Assembly (NCBI RefSeq): GCF_002434505.1
Contig: NZ_DJKE01000006.1
Location: 124,001 to 188,000 of the forward strand
Reading direction: 5' to 3'
DNA: 64,000 nt
Origin: Brevundimonas sp. UBA6550
GTDB lineage: Bacteria; Pseudomonadota; Alphaproteobacteria; Caulobacterales; Caulobacteraceae
The translations under genes and the position numbers were made by a program. Position 1 is the stretch's first letter. Every line of letters begins with the position of its first letter. Positions 26,801 to 35,633 of the stretch are shown in pieces. A model generated the notes under the pieces. That model saw nothing but the letters and a program-made list of their open reading frames with translations. It did no database searches and was not told where the DNA came from.

Positions 26801-27667
26801 ATGCGGGCCATGGCCATTGGTGTTTTCGACTCCGGCGTGGGCGGCCTGACCGTCCACCGCGAACTGACGCGGCGTTTCCCCCAGCGGGACTTCGTCTATC
26901 TGGCCGATCAGGCCCACGCCCCCTATGGCGGGCGCGGCGGCGAGGACATCGTCGAACTGACCAAGGTTGGCTGCGAACGGCTGTTCGACGCCGGCGCCTC
27001 GGTCGTGGTCCTGGCCTGCAACACCGCCAGCGCCATCGCGCTTCGCCGACTGCAGCAGACCTGGCTGCCGGGTCTGCGCGAGCGGCTGGGTCGCCCGGTC
27101 AACATCCTAGGCATCATCGTGCCGACCATCGAGGCGGCGACCGGCAAGCCCTGGAGCTTCGAGGCCGAGCGCCCGCAGGAGGGCGAGAAGGTCGCCTCCA
27201 TCGACATCACCGGCGTCTTCTGCACCGCCGCCACCGCCATCAGCCGCGTCTACGAGATCGAGATCGACAAGCGACGCGAGGACATCGCCGTCTTCTGCGA
27301 GCCCTGCCCAGGCCTGGCCGGTCTGATCGAGCTGGGCGCCCCGGCCGAGGAGCTGAAGGTGGTGATCGACGACCACGTCGATGCGCTGCGCCGCCGCATC
27401 GGCCGTCACCCGGACAAGGCCATCCTGGGCTGCACCCATTATGAGATCGTCGCCGAACTGTTCGCCCAGGCCCTGCCGGCGGGCACGGTGCTGATCGAAC
27501 AGCCGACGGCGGTGGCCGACGCCCTGGAACGCTATTTCAAGGCGCACCCCGAATACGACCTGGGCGACAGCGGCCGCCGCGACTTCCTGACCACCGGCCA
27601 GGCCGGCCCCCAATCCGAACTGGTCGCCCAGTTCTGGGGCGCGCCGGTGACGTTCGAACAGGCGTAG
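26801..27667 (+). CDS. murI: glutamate racemase
   Basis: Makes D-glutamate for peptidoglycan. The 288-residue product has the family opening IGVFDSGVGGLTVHREL, both catalytic cysteines (VVLACNTASA and ILGCTHYEI) and YLADQAHAPYGG. Two starts are possible: ATG 26801 or ATG 26810 (MAIGVFDSG), neither with a clear ribosome site. It stands alone, ending before a palindromic repeat. Confidence 0.94.
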   Translation: MRAMAIGVFDSGVGGLTVHRELTRRFPQRDFVYLADQAHAPYGGRGGEDIVELTKVGCERLFDAGASVVVLACNTASAIALRRLQQTWLPGLRERLGRPVNILGIIVPTIEAATGKPWSFEAERPQEGEKVASIDITGVFCTAATAISRVYEIEIDKRREDIAVFCEPCPGLAGLIELGAPAEELKVVIDDHVDALRRRIGRHPDKAILGCTHYEIVAELFAQALPAGTVLIEQPTAVADALERYFKAHPEYDLGDSGRRDFLTTGQAGPQSELVAQFWGAPVTFEQA

Positions 27668-27691
27668 GGGCTGCTCCCCACGCCCCACGCC

Positions 27692-27818
27692 CGTCATCCT
27701 AGGCCTTGCGCCTAGGATCCAGACTCCCGGTGGCAGGCCATCGAGCGAGTGCGTCGCGGCGGCCGCTTTGCGACGACATCCGAGTTTATGGATCCTAGGC
27801 ACAAGGCCTAGGATGACG
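27692..27818. repeat. 127-bp nested GTCATCC/GGATGAC inverted repeat
   Basis: The left arm CGTCATCCTAGGCC (27692 on) and right arm GGCCTAGGATGACG (to 27818) are reverse complements, each with its own CCTAGG hairpin. The loop is longer than in the copies at 5554 and 8180. It separates convergent murI and the CDF transporter. Confidence 0.9.
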
Positions 27819-27840
27819 AGCTATATAGAGTGGTCGAGCA

Positions 27841-28827
27841 TCAGCACCCCGGACAATCCGGCAGCGGCTCGCTCTCCAGCTGCAGCGTCGTGTGGTTGAT
27901 GGCGTAGCGCCGCGCCACGGCCTGGGCTTCGCCGATCAGCGCCGCCGAATCCGTCCGGTCGTGGACCAGGTGCGCGGTCAGGGCCGTGTCCGTGGTCGAC
28001 AGGGCCCAGACGTGCAGGTCGTGCACCGCCCGCACGCCCGGCAGGCCGACCAGCGCCTTCTCCAGCGCGGGCACGTCCACGCCGCTGGGCGCCCCGTCCA
28101 TGGCCAGATTGACCGAATCCTTCAGCAGTCCCCAGGTGGACCACAGGATCACCACCACGATCGCCAGGCTGACCAGCGGATCGACCACCGACCAGCCGGT
28201 GGCCAGTATGACCGCGCCCGCGACCACGACGCCCAGCGACACGCCGGCGTCGGCCATCATGTGCAGATAGGCCCCCTTGGCGTTCAGGTCGTGCTGGGAC
28301 TTCATGAACAGCAGCGCCGTGCCCAGGTTGATGACGAAGCCGATCCCGGCCACCACCATGATGGTCGCGGACCCCACCGGCGCCGGTTCGTTGAAGCGCC
28401 GCACGGCCTCGAAGGCGATGGCCCCGCAGGCGAAGATCAGCAGAAGCGCATTGCCCAGCGCGGCCAGCACCGTCGCCTTGCCGAACCCATAGGTCCGCCG
28501 ACCGCCCGCCGCCCCGTGCGCCCCGCGCCGCGCCAGCCAGGCCGCCCCGCCCGCCATGGCCAGACCCAGGACGTCGGACAGATTGTGCCCCGCATCGGCC
28601 AACAGGGCGGTGGAATCCGCCATCAGCCCGGCGCCGAACTCGCAGGCCACGAAGATCAGATTGACCACCAGCCCGACCGCATAGCGCCAGTCGCCGGTAT
28701 CGACCGGCCCGTGGCTGTGGCCGCCATGGCCATGGCTGTGACCGTGCGCGTGCGAATGGCCGTGACCATGATCGGCGTGATCGTGGCCATGGTCGGGGTG
28801 GGAGCTGTGATCGTGGGCGGCGTTCAT
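27841..28827 (-). CDS. cation diffusion facilitator (CzcD-type) metal exporter
   Basis: A 328-residue inner-membrane metal/proton antiporter. A His/Asp-rich N-tail (about residues 1-42, repeated HGH and HSH) precedes six membrane segments; TM2 has LLADAGHNLSDV and TM5 HMMADAGVSLG, the metal-binding HxxxD pattern of CDF proteins. A cytoplasmic C-domain (VHDLHVWALST) follows, ending CPGC. Zinc, cobalt or nickel is the likely cargo. An AT-rich inverted repeat lies 45-67 bases upstream of the start. Confidence 0.92.
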   Translation of the reverse strand: MNAAHDHSSHPDHGHDHADHGHGHSHAHGHSHGHGGHSHGPVDTGDWRYAVGLVVNLIFVACEFGAGLMADSTALLADAGHNLSDVLGLAMAGGAAWLARRGAHGAAGGRRTYGFGKATVLAALGNALLLIFACGAIAFEAVRRFNEPAPVGSATIMVVAGIGFVINLGTALLFMKSQHDLNAKGAYLHMMADAGVSLGVVVAGAVILATGWSVVDPLVSLAIVVVILWSTWGLLKDSVNLAMDGAPSGVDVPALEKALVGLPGVRAVHDLHVWALSTTDTALTAHLVHDRTDSAALIGEAQAVARRYAINHTTLQLESEPLPDCPGC

Positions 28828-28871
28828 GGTTTCGCCTATACGCCCTTTGCCGAAACAGCCAAGCCGATACT

Positions 28872-28894
28872 TGATAACAGATTGAATGTTATCA
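28872..28894 (-). promoter_or_regulatory. AT-rich operator-like palindrome before the CDF exporter gene
   Basis: TGATAACA (28872-28879) and TGTTATCA (28887-28894) are a perfect 8-bp inverted repeat with a 7-base spacer. ATGTTATCACATAATGT at 28886-28902 overlaps it. The composition stands out in GC-rich surroundings and resembles Fur/Zur-family boxes. Confidence 0.55.
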
Positions 28895-28901
28895 CATAAT
28901 G

Positions 28902-29558
28902 TCAGTGCTGGTGCATGGCCACCACGAGGCCCAGCGCGATCAGGGCCAGGCCCAGCACGGCCCCTTCGTAACGCGCCCACCGCTCCAGCCGCAGGATGGA
29001 GGCGCCGGCGCTGGCCAGGGCCGTGAACACCGCCATGCCGGCGACCGTCCCGATCGCGAACATCACCGTCAGCATCGCCAGGGCGCCGATCCCCGCCGAA
29101 GCCGAGGACAGATAGATGGGCAGCAGCACCTCGCCCGGCGACACCGCCATCATGGCCACCAGTCCCAGGAAGGCGGCCTTGTCCGACACGGCCGGATCGG
29201 GCGTCTCCAGCGCCGGGCCGCCTGCCAGGGCCGGACGCCGCAGGGCCGAACGCGCCAGATAGAAGGCCCCGAATAGGAACAGCAGCACCGCCGCCAGGTG
29301 CGGCAACACCCCCTCGATCCATTGGTCCAGCGCCAGGCCCGCCGCCACGATCAGGCCGCCGACCACCGCCGTCGTGGCGATATGGGCTAGGCCCGCCGCC
29401 GTCACCGCCAGCAGGATGCGGTGCGGCCGCCAGCCCTGCGCCCGTCCGACCAGGGTGAAGGGCAGCCAGTGGGTCGGCAGGGCGGCGTGCAGAAAGGCCG
29501 CCACGAAGCCGCCCCCCAGCAGGGACAAGAGCACGGACTGTTCGGCGCCGGGGGACAT
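28902..29558 (-). CDS. multi-spanning membrane protein, putative metal exporter (UreH/RcnA/LysE-superfamily-like)
   Basis: A 218-residue protein with six predicted hydrophobic segments. HAALPTHWLPFTLVGRAQ in the first loop and a C-terminal ALGLVVAMHQH resemble UreH- and RcnA/NicO-like metal-transport proteins. GAFYLARSAL and AMMAVSPGEVLLPIYL also fit the LysE/TauE-like superfamily. It is transcribed toward the CDF gene, 74 bases away, and has its own AT-rich box 17 bases upstream of the start. I infer nickel, cobalt or zinc efflux; substrate is not shown. Confidence 0.7.
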   Translation of the reverse strand: MSPGAEQSVLLSLLGGGFVAAFLHAALPTHWLPFTLVGRAQGWRPHRILLAVTAAGLAHIATTAVVGGLIVAAGLALDQWIEGVLPHLAAVLLFLFGAFYLARSALRRPALAGGPALETPDPAVSDKAAFLGLVAMMAVSPGEVLLPIYLSSASAGIGALAMLTVMFAIGTVAGMAVFTALASAGASILRLERWARYEGAVLGLALIALGLVVAMHQH

Positions 29559-29574
29559 GAGCCGGCCTATAGCG

Positions 29575-29589
29575 TGTTACTTTATAACA
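29575..29589 (-). promoter_or_regulatory. Zur/Fur-like operator before the membrane exporter gene
   Basis: TGTTACTTTATAACA is a 15-base palindrome (TGTTA-N5-TAACA), 17 bases before the start codon at 29558. It resembles the Zur pattern TGTTATA...TATAACA. A second similar palindrome precedes the neighbouring CDF gene. Confidence 0.55.
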
Positions 29590-29609
29590 GTCGAGCGGAA
29601 TTCGACTCT

Positions 29610-30884
29610 TTACAGCCAGTCGGCGAACGGCTCGCGATCCAGCATCTCTTCATAGGTGGGGCGCGGGCGGATCACGGCCCATTGATCCCCGTCCACCAGC
29701 ACCTCGGGGATCAGCGGCCGGCTGTTGTATTCGCTGGCCATGACCGCGCCATAGGCCCCCGCCCCGGTGAAGACCACCAGATCCTCGGCCTCCAGCGGCG
29801 CCAGGTCGCGGTCGCGCGCGAAGGTGTCGCCCGTCTCGCACACCGGCCCCACGACGTCATAGGCCAGGGCCTTGCCGCCGCGCGGCGCCACCGGGCGGAT
29901 GTCGTGGAAGGCGTCATAGAGGGCCGGCCGCATCAGGTCGTTCATCGCCGCGTCCAGCACCAGGAACCGGCGCCCGTCCGAACGTTCGTTGACCTGGATC
30001 ACCTGGCTCAGCAACACCCCGGCGTTGGCGGCCAGCAGCCGGCCCGGCTCGAACGCCGCCTCGACGTCCAGCCCGTTCAGCACCCGCGCGGCCATGGCGA
30101 CGTAATGGGCCGGCGACGGCGGCTCGACGCCGCCCGAATAGGGCACGCCCAGCCCGCCGCCCAGGTCCAGCCGCGTCACCGCATGACCCTGGCCGCGCAG
30201 AGCGCGCGTCATCTCCGCCAAAACGGTGAAGGCGGCCTCCAGCGGGGCCAGGTCGGTGATCTGGCTGCCGATATGACAGGCCAGACCGACCGGCTTGACA
30301 TGGGGCGAGGCCGACGCCTGGGCGTACAGGTCCATCGCCTCCGCGACCGGCACGCCGAACTTGTCGCCCTTGCCGCCGGTCGTGATCTTGGCGTGACCGC
30401 CCGCCCCCACATTGGGATTGACCCGGATGGCGATGGCCGGCGCCGCATCCATCATCGCCGCGACGGCGATCAGCCGGTCCAGCTCGGCGCCGGATTCGAC
30501 ATTGATCTGACGCACCCCGACGCTGATGGCGAAGGCCATTTCGACGTCGGTCTTGCCCACGCCGGAAAAGATGATCCGGTCGGCCGGCACGCCCGCCGCC
30601 AGCGCGCGCCGGATCTCGCCCTCGGACACGGTGTCGGCGCCGGACCCCAGTTTCGCCAGGGTGGCCAGGACCGAAAGGTTGGAGTTGGCCTTGACCGCAA
30701 AGGCGATCAGGGCCTCGCCCAGCGCGTCGCGATGCGCGTCGGCGGCGGCGCGCAGCAGGCCGTAATGCCGCTTCAGCGTCGCGGTCGAATAGACATAGGC
30801 GGGCGTGCCCACCTCGTCGGCGATCAACTCCAGCGGCACGCCCTCGGCATGCAGGGCGCCGTCCTTCAGGTCGAAATGGTGCAA
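29610..30884 (-). CDS. lysA: diaminopimelate decarboxylase
   Basis: PLP enzyme making lysine from meso-diaminopimelate. The 424-residue product has the PLP lysine in AFAVKANSN, CHIGSQITDL and the glycine-rich phosphate loop LDLGGGLGVPY; the active-site cysteine is in VGPVCETGDTF. The start is TTG at 30884; its downstream sequence MHHFDLKDGALHAEG (first codon read as Met) matches family N-termini and no earlier ATG fits. It is last of a run argH-lipoprotein-lysA. Confidence 0.95.
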   Translation of the reverse strand: MHHFDLKDGALHAEGVPLELIADEVGTPAYVYSTATLKRHYGLLRAAADAHRDALGEALIAFAVKANSNLSVLATLAKLGSGADTVSEGEIRRALAAGVPADRIIFSGVGKTDVEMAFAISVGVRQINVESGAELDRLIAVAAMMDAAPAIAIRVNPNVGAGGHAKITTGGKGDKFGVPVAEAMDLYAQASASPHVKPVGLACHIGSQITDLAPLEAAFTVLAEMTRALRGQGHAVTRLDLGGGLGVPYSGGVEPPSPAHYVAMAARVLNGLDVEAAFEPGRLLAANAGVLLSQVIQVNERSDGRRFLVLDAAMNDLMRPALYDAFHDIRPVAPRGGKALAYDVVGPVCETGDTFARDRDLAPLEAEDLVVFTGAGAYGAVMASEYNSRPLIPEVLVDGDQWAVIRPRPTYEEMLDREPFADWL

Positions 30885-30887
30885 GGT

Positions 30888-31118
30888 CTATCGCGGATCG
30901 TTCTGGGCGGCGCCGGCGCCGATGGGATTGGAGGGCCCGCCGTCGATCGGCACGCTGCTGGACGGACGGTTCATCGTCGCCGGCTCGGGCAGATGCGGCG
31001 CGCGGCTGTCGCGCGGCGCGCGTTCGGTCTGGCGCACCGGCGATTCCAGATCGGCCATGCGGCCGCAGGCGGCGGTCAGAAGGGCGAGCGCGCCCGCGAG
31101 GATCAGGGTCTTTTTCAC
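30888..31118 (-). CDS. small lipoprotein between argH and lysA (LptM-like position)
   Basis: A 76-residue lipoprotein with signal [18 protein letters not shown]; mature part [10 protein letters not shown] then a Pro/Arg-rich tail. In many proteobacteria the LPS-translocon chaperone LptM (YifL) lies beside lysA, but the Gly-Pro-Leu motif of LptM is not visible here, so this is inference from position. The start is a GTG at 31118 that overlaps the argH stop (GTGA). Three bases separate its stop from lysA. Confidence 0.7.
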   Translation of the reverse strand: MKKTLILAGALALLTAACGRMADLESPVRQTERAPRDSRAPHLPEPATMNRPSSSVPIDGGPSNPIGAGAAQNDPR

Positions 31119-32554
31119 AGGCGATCTCTCCAGTCGGCGATACGCGCACGGACCTGTTCCGGCGCGGTTCCCCCATAGCTCTGACGACTTTCGCACGAAG
31201 CCTGGGCGGTCAGCACCTTGTAAACCGCTTCGGTGATCCCCGGCTCCAGTTTCTGCATCTCTTCCAGCGGCAGTTGCGCCAGATCCACGCCCAGCCCCTC
31301 GGCCCGCTTCACCGCAGCGCCCGTGACATGGTGGGCCTTGCGGAACGGCAGGTTCAGTTCGCGCACCAGCCAGTCGGCCAGATCCGTGGCGGTCGAGAAG
31401 CCTGCCCCGGCGGCCGCGGCCATACGCTCTGTGTTGGGACGCAGCGCCGCGACCATGGCGGTCATGGCGTTCAGGGCCATGTCCAGGGCGTCGAAAGCCT
31501 CGAACACCGGCGGCTTGTCCTCCTGCATGTCCTTGGAATAGGCCAGCGGCAGGCCCTTCATCACGGTGGACAGGGCGACCAGCGAACCCATGATCCGGCC
31601 GGTCTTGGCCCGCACCAGTTCGGAGGCGTCGGGATTGCGCTTCTGCGGCATGATCGAAGAGCCGGTGGTCAGATCGTCGGGCAGCGTGGCGAAACCGAAC
31701 ATCGGCGTCATCCAGACCACGATCTCCTCGGCCAGACGCGACAGATGCCCCGCCGTGATCGAGGCGGCGGCCAGGCTTTCCAGCGCGAAATCGCGGTCCG
31801 ACACGGCGTCCAGGCTGTTGGCCATCGGGCGCTCGAAGCCCAGGTCCCGCGCCGTCATGTGGCGGTCGATGGGGAAGGGCGAACCGGCCAGCGCCGCCGC
31901 GCCCAGCGGGCTTTCGTTCATGCGGGCGCGGGCGTCGGCGAACCGACCGGCGTCGCGCCCGAACATCTCGACATAGGCCATCAGATGGTGGCCCAGCGTC
32001 ACCGGCTGGGCGGTCTGAAGATGGGTGAAGCCCGGCATCAGGTCGCCCGCGTGTTGTTCAGCCCGGTTCAACAGGGCGGCCTGCAAGGCCTTCAACTGGG
32101 CGACGGAGCGGTCGCAGGCATCGCGGACCCACAGGCGGAAGTCCAGCGCCACCTGGTCGTTGCGGCTGCGCGCCGTGTGCAGACGGCCCGAGGGTTCGCC
32201 GATCAGCTCGTTCAGCCGCGCCTCCACATTCATGTGGATGTCCTCGAACTGGTCGCGGAAGGGGAAGGTCCCGTCCACCATCTCGGATTCGATGGCGTCC
32301 AGCCCGCCCAGGATGGCGTCGGCGTCGGCCTGTTGGATGATTCCCTGCTTGGCCAGCATTCGGCAGTGGGCGCGCGAACCGGCCAGATCCTGACGCCACA
32401 GACGCTGATCCACGCCGATGGAGACGTTGATCGCCTGCATGATCTCGGCCGGGCGCGACGAAAAGCGTCCGCCCCACATGTCTTGACCCGCCGGCTTCAC
32501 CGGCGCAGTCGAACCGGCGGATGACGTGGCGTCGGCAGGAGTGGATTGGGTCAT
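31115..32554 (-). CDS. argH: argininosuccinate lyase
   Basis: Last step of arginine synthesis, cleaving argininosuccinate to arginine and fumarate. The product is 479 residues. The signature [12 protein letters not shown] is present, along with MWGGRFSS at the start of the fold and HTARSRNDQ. The start at 32554 (MTQSTPADA) is probable; an ATG at 32479 directly before WGGRF is an alternative. If 32554 is right, the start codon overlaps that of divergent tlpA on CATG (32552-32555). Confidence 0.94.
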   Translation of the reverse strand: MTQSTPADATSSAGSTAPVKPAGQDMWGGRFSSRPAEIMQAINVSIGVDQRLWRQDLAGSRAHCRMLAKQGIIQQADADAILGGLDAIESEMVDGTFPFRDQFEDIHMNVEARLNELIGEPSGRLHTARSRNDQVALDFRLWVRDACDRSVAQLKALQAALLNRAEQHAGDLMPGFTHLQTAQPVTLGHHLMAYVEMFGRDAGRFADARARMNESPLGAAALAGSPFPIDRHMTARDLGFERPMANSLDAVSDRDFALESLAAASITAGHLSRLAEEIVVWMTPMFGFATLPDDLTTGSSIMPQKRNPDASELVRAKTGRIMGSLVALSTVMKGLPLAYSKDMQEDKPPVFEAFDALDMALNAMTAMVAALRPNTERMAAAAGAGFSTATDLADWLVRELNLPFRKAHHVTGAAVKRAEGLGVDLAQLPLEEMQKLEPGITEAVYKVLTAQASCESRQSYGGTAPEQVRARIADWRDRL

Positions 32555-33212
32555 GAGCGGCTCTAGAAAGGCGATCTGGGCGATAATCGGCGCGGTCGTG
32601 GTGGTCAGCACCATCGCCGGCGCCGGCGGCATGGCGATGTCGCTATACGCCAATCATCGCCAGGACGCGCAAGTGCAAGAGGCCGCAAACGCCAATGCGG
32701 CCCCGAAAAGCGACCTGGCGCGCTTCGCCGTCGGCTCGCTTTCCACCCTGTCCACCCCGACCGACCACGCCCCGGCGCCCGAATACGCCTTTCGCGACCG
32801 CACCGGCACGGCCGCCCGCTTCTCGGCCTTTCACGGCAAGGTGGTGGTGGTGAACCTGTGGGCCATGTGGTGCGCGCCGTGCAAGGCCGAGATGCCGACG
32901 CTCCAGGCGCTGGCCAAAGCCTATGCGGCCAACGAGGATCTGGTGGTCCTGCCGATCAACGTCGACGCCACGCCGGACGCGGCGGCCGAGGCCAGACGCT
33001 TCCTCGACGACCACGCGCCTCTGCCCTTCTACAGCGACGCCCAATTCCAGCTGCCGTTCGAGTTTCCCGGCAAGGGCGCCATGCCCCAGACCATCCTGCT
33101 CGACCGCGAGGGCCGCATCCGCGCCGTCAAGACGGGCGAGGCCGACTGGTCCGGCCCGGAGGCCCGCGCCCTGATCGACGCCCTGCTGGCGGAAGGCCCC
33201 AAGCCGCAATAA
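32553..33212 (+). CDS. tlpA: TlpA-family thiol:disulfide oxidoreductase
   Basis: A 219-residue membrane-anchored, periplasm-facing thioredoxin-like protein. One N-terminal membrane helix ([20 protein letters not shown]) is followed by a thioredoxin domain with the redox site [14 protein letters not shown]. The cis-proline loop is [13 protein letters not shown]. In relatives TlpA helps reduce cytochrome oxidase or cytochrome c assembly factors. The ATG at 32553 has AGGAG 11 bases before it. It is divergent from argH with overlapping start codons. Confidence 0.93.
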   Translation: MSGSRKAIWAIIGAVVVVSTIAGAGGMAMSLYANHRQDAQVQEAANANAAPKSDLARFAVGSLSTLSTPTDHAPAPEYAFRDRTGTAARFSAFHGKVVVVNLWAMWCAPCKAEMPTLQALAKAYAANEDLVVLPINVDATPDAAAEARRFLDDHAPLPFYSDAQFQLPFEFPGKGAMPQTILLDREGRIRAVKTGEADWSGPEARALIDALLAEGPKPQ

Positions 33213-33236
33213 GGCCCGCCGCCCGACCGGGCAGGA

Positions 33237-33545
33237 TCAGTTCTTGGCCGGAACCCGCGTGTCGGTCGCCGGGTCGATGGCGCCGGGCTTGCCCTCGGCC
33301 GCGGCCTGCGCCTGCTCGTTCTCCAGCTTGTCGGCGACCTTGCCCGCCCCCGTCTCAACCGCCTGAGCGGCCTTCATCGCCCCGCCCTCGATCACCTCGC
33401 CGGCCTGGGAGGCAGCGCTGGCGGTCTTGTCGGCGGCCGTCTCGGCATGAACCTCGGCCTTGTCCTGCTCGGCCTGGGTGCAGGCGGCAGCGCCCAACGT
33501 CAGAACGGCGGCGGCCGCCATCAGGGCTGTGGTGCGGATCGTCAC
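33237..33545 (-). CDS. small Ala/Glu-rich lipoprotein
   Basis: A 102-residue lipoprotein: signal with lipobox GAAAC, then a highly charged amphipathic stretch with Ala-Glu-Lys repeats (AEQDKAEVHAETAADKTASA) of LEA-like character. It is probably periplasmic; function unknown. The start is GTG at 33545 with GGAGAG about 6 bases upstream. It is convergent with tlpA. Confidence 0.7.
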   Translation of the reverse strand: MTIRTTALMAAAAVLTLGAAACTQAEQDKAEVHAETAADKTASAASQAGEVIEGGAMKAAQAVETGAGKVADKLENEQAQAAAEGKPGAIDPATDTRVPAKN

Positions 33546-33616
33546 GGCGTCTCTCCAGTCAAGGTTGAAAGCTCGACCGTAAACGCAGGATGGCGGCGCG
33601 GGTTGCAGCGAAAAAG

Positions 33617-33693
33617 TGGTGACTGGAGGCGGGATCGAACCGCCGACCTGTGGGTTATGAATCCACCGCTCTAACCATCTGAGCTACCCAGTC
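33617..33693 (-). tRNA. tRNA-Met (anticodon CAT), 3' CCA encoded
   Basis: The full cloverleaf can be drawn on the minus strand: acceptor GACTGGG/TCCAGTC (G-T at the last pair), D-loop AGATGGTTA, anticodon loop TTCATAA, TPsiC GTTCGATC and a genomic CCA. It lacks the initiator pattern, so it is elongator Met; a CAT anticodon tRNA read as Ile after lysidine modification is the alternative. The anticodon stem has an A-C mismatch next to the loop. Confidence 0.93.
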
Positions 33694-33734
33694 CCGGGCG
33701 TCGCGGGGCCGGGGCCAGCCGCGAAGGAGGCGTG

Positions 33735-33763
33735 CCTATATCGCCGTCGGGCGTCGTGTTCAA
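33735..33763 (-). promoter_or_regulatory. sigma-70-type promoter of tRNA-Met
   Basis: On the minus strand TTGAAC (33763-33758), 17 bases, then TATAGG (33740-33735). It is about 42 bases upstream of the mature tRNA 5' end. Confidence 0.65.
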
Positions 33764-33894
33764 GTCGTCTTGGGCCAGATCGTGCGGCGCCGGATCGTGC
33801 GGCGATAGAGCGCATGACTGCCGCCGACCGGAACGGTAACGCTGGAGCGGCCGTTTTCGACCGATACGTCCCACGCCTTTTCGGAGCCTGCGCC

Positions 33895-35136
33895 ATGCGC
33901 CTGATCGTCGCCGCCGCGTCCACCTCCCTGCTCGTCCTCGCGGCCGCCTGCGGGGCCAGCGGCGAAAGCGCGTCATCGGCGCCTCAGGCCCGGGCCGGCG
34001 CGCCGCTGGAGACGCGGCCAGCCAACAATCCCGACCAGCGACCGGCCTTCGACGGTCAGACCCGCGCGCCGGGCGTCAAGAGCGAACAGGCCATGAGCCA
34101 CACCGTCGTCGCCTCGGGCCTGGTGCATCCCTGGGGGCTCGCCGCCCTGCCGGACGGTCGCTGGCTGGTGACGGAAAAGCCCGGCCGCCTGCGCATCGTC
34201 ACCGCCCAGGGTCAGGTGGGCGAACCGGTCGCGGGCCTGCCCGCCGTCGATGCGCGCGGCCAGGGCGGCCTGCTGGACGTCATCGTCGGCCCCGACTTCG
34301 CCCAGGACCGGATGATCTACTGGAGCTACGCCGAGCCCCGCCAGGGTGGCAACGCCACCTCGGTCGCGCGCGGGCGGCTGTCGGACGACGGATCGCGGGT
34401 GGAGAATGTCCAGGTCATCTTCCGCGCCCTGCCGGTCTATGACGGCGACAAGCATTACGGCTCGTCCCTGGCCTTCGATCTCGCCGGGCATCTGTTCGTC
34501 ACCCTGGGCGAGCGGTCCGACAAGCCGATGCAGCCCCAGGCCCAGGATCTGGGCTCCCACATGGGCAAGACCATTCGCATCAACGCCGACGGCTCCGTGC
34601 CCCAGGACAATCCTTTCGTCGGCCGCGCCGGGGCCCTGCCCGAGATCTGGAGCCTGGGGCACCGCAACGTCCAGGGCGTCGCCGTCCAGCCGGGAACCGG
34701 CGCCGTCTGGACCATCGAACACGGCACGCGCGGCGGCGACGAGGTGAATATCGACAAGGCCGGCCTGAACTACGGCTGGCCCGATGCGGCTTACGGCGTC
34801 GAGTACGCGGGCGGCCGGATCAACACCGGCGCGACCCAGGCGCCGGGCACGGAGCAGCCCGTCTATTACTGGGATCCGGTGATCGCGCCGGGCGGGGCGA
34901 CCTTCTATCAGGGCGCCATGTTCCCGGGCTGGGAGGGGAACCTGCTGGTCGCGGGCCTGAAGGAAAAACACATCGCCCGTCTGGTGATCCAGAACGATCG
35001 CGTGGTCGGCGAGGAGCGCCTGCTGACCGATCTGGGCGAGCGCATCCGCGACGTGGCGGTCGCCGCCGACGGTTCGGTCTGGGCCATCACCGACGAGCAG
35101 AACGGCAAGCTGGTCAGGCTGGCGGCGACGCAGTAG
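33895..35136 (+). CDS. PQQ-type soluble aldose sugar dehydrogenase (YliI-like), lipoprotein
   Basis: A 413-residue exported six-bladed propeller. The lipobox is LAAAC in the first 20 residues. Family motifs include GLVHPWGLAALPDGRWLVTE, YDGDKHYGSSLAFD, GHRNVQGVAVQP and EHGTRGGDEVNI. Relatives oxidise sugars with PQQ, but PQQ synthesis is not in this window. The start at 33895 is set by the signal peptide; an upstream ATG at 33814 lies in the leader. A small lipoprotein gene follows. Confidence 0.88.
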   Translation: MRLIVAAASTSLLVLAAACGASGESASSAPQARAGAPLETRPANNPDQRPAFDGQTRAPGVKSEQAMSHTVVASGLVHPWGLAALPDGRWLVTEKPGRLRIVTAQGQVGEPVAGLPAVDARGQGGLLDVIVGPDFAQDRMIYWSYAEPRQGGNATSVARGRLSDDGSRVENVQVIFRALPVYDGDKHYGSSLAFDLAGHLFVTLGERSDKPMQPQAQDLGSHMGKTIRINADGSVPQDNPFVGRAGALPEIWSLGHRNVQGVAVQPGTGAVWTIEHGTRGGDEVNIDKAGLNYGWPDAAYGVEYAGGRINTGATQAPGTEQPVYYWDPVIAPGGATFYQGAMFPGWEGNLLVAGLKEKHIARLVIQNDRVVGEERLLTDLGERIRDVAVAADGSVWAITDEQNGKLVRLAATQ

Positions 35137-35195
35137 GGTTTCATCGCCAGGGGGCGAAGTCGGGGCGCGCGCGTCCCAAAGGGAGCAACCGAGCC

Positions 35196-35420
35196 ATGCG
35201 TATGCTGATCCTCTCCACCGCCCTCGCCCTGCCGCTGCTGGCGGCCTGCGGCACGACCGGCGGGACCAACACCTATCAGCAGGAGCTGGATACGCTGGAG
35301 GCGGCCTGCACCCGCGACCAGGGCATCCTGACGCCGACCGGCCTTCAGACGGGTCGGCCCCAGACCGAATACGCCTGCAAGATCACCGGCGGCGCGACCC
35401 GGATTCCCCGCGCCAACTAA
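35196..35420 (+). CDS. small lipoprotein of unknown function
   Basis: A 74-residue lipoprotein: signal MRMLILSTALALPLLAAC, then a mature part with two more cysteines (EAACTRDQ, EYACKIT) likely disulfide-linked. GGGAG lies 9 bases before the ATG. It follows the sugar dehydrogenase by 59 bases on the same strand. Confidence 0.72.
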   Translation: MRMLILSTALALPLLAACGTTGGTNTYQQELDTLEAACTRDQGILTPTGLQTGRPQTEYACKITGGATRIPRAN

Positions 35421-35518
35421 GCCTTGCGGCCGAAGCGACGTCTTCGGCCCGCCACCCTGTAATGACGGAGAAGTTTTAACCGGGGCTGCCCCTGGCAGGC
35501 CTTCACGCGGCTTATTAC

Positions 35519-35552
35519 TTGACGTTGACGTAAACGTAGGGTTTTTGACGTT
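35519..35552 (+). promoter_or_regulatory. GACGT-repeat operator region upstream of the thiolase-fadJ genes
   Basis: TTGACGT occurs at 35519 and 35545, GACGT again at 35527, and AAACGT at 35532, so the site is a cluster of short direct and inverted copies in an otherwise non-coding 200-base leader. It resembles operators of MerR-family regulators of acyl-CoA breakdown (LiuR type), from memory and not verified. Confidence 0.4.
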
Positions 35553-35633
35553 CACGCTTCGAACCGCCCCTCGCCCTCCAAGCCGCGCGACATCGCGTGT
35601 CGCGCATGGGGGCCAAACATGGAGACGCCTCTC

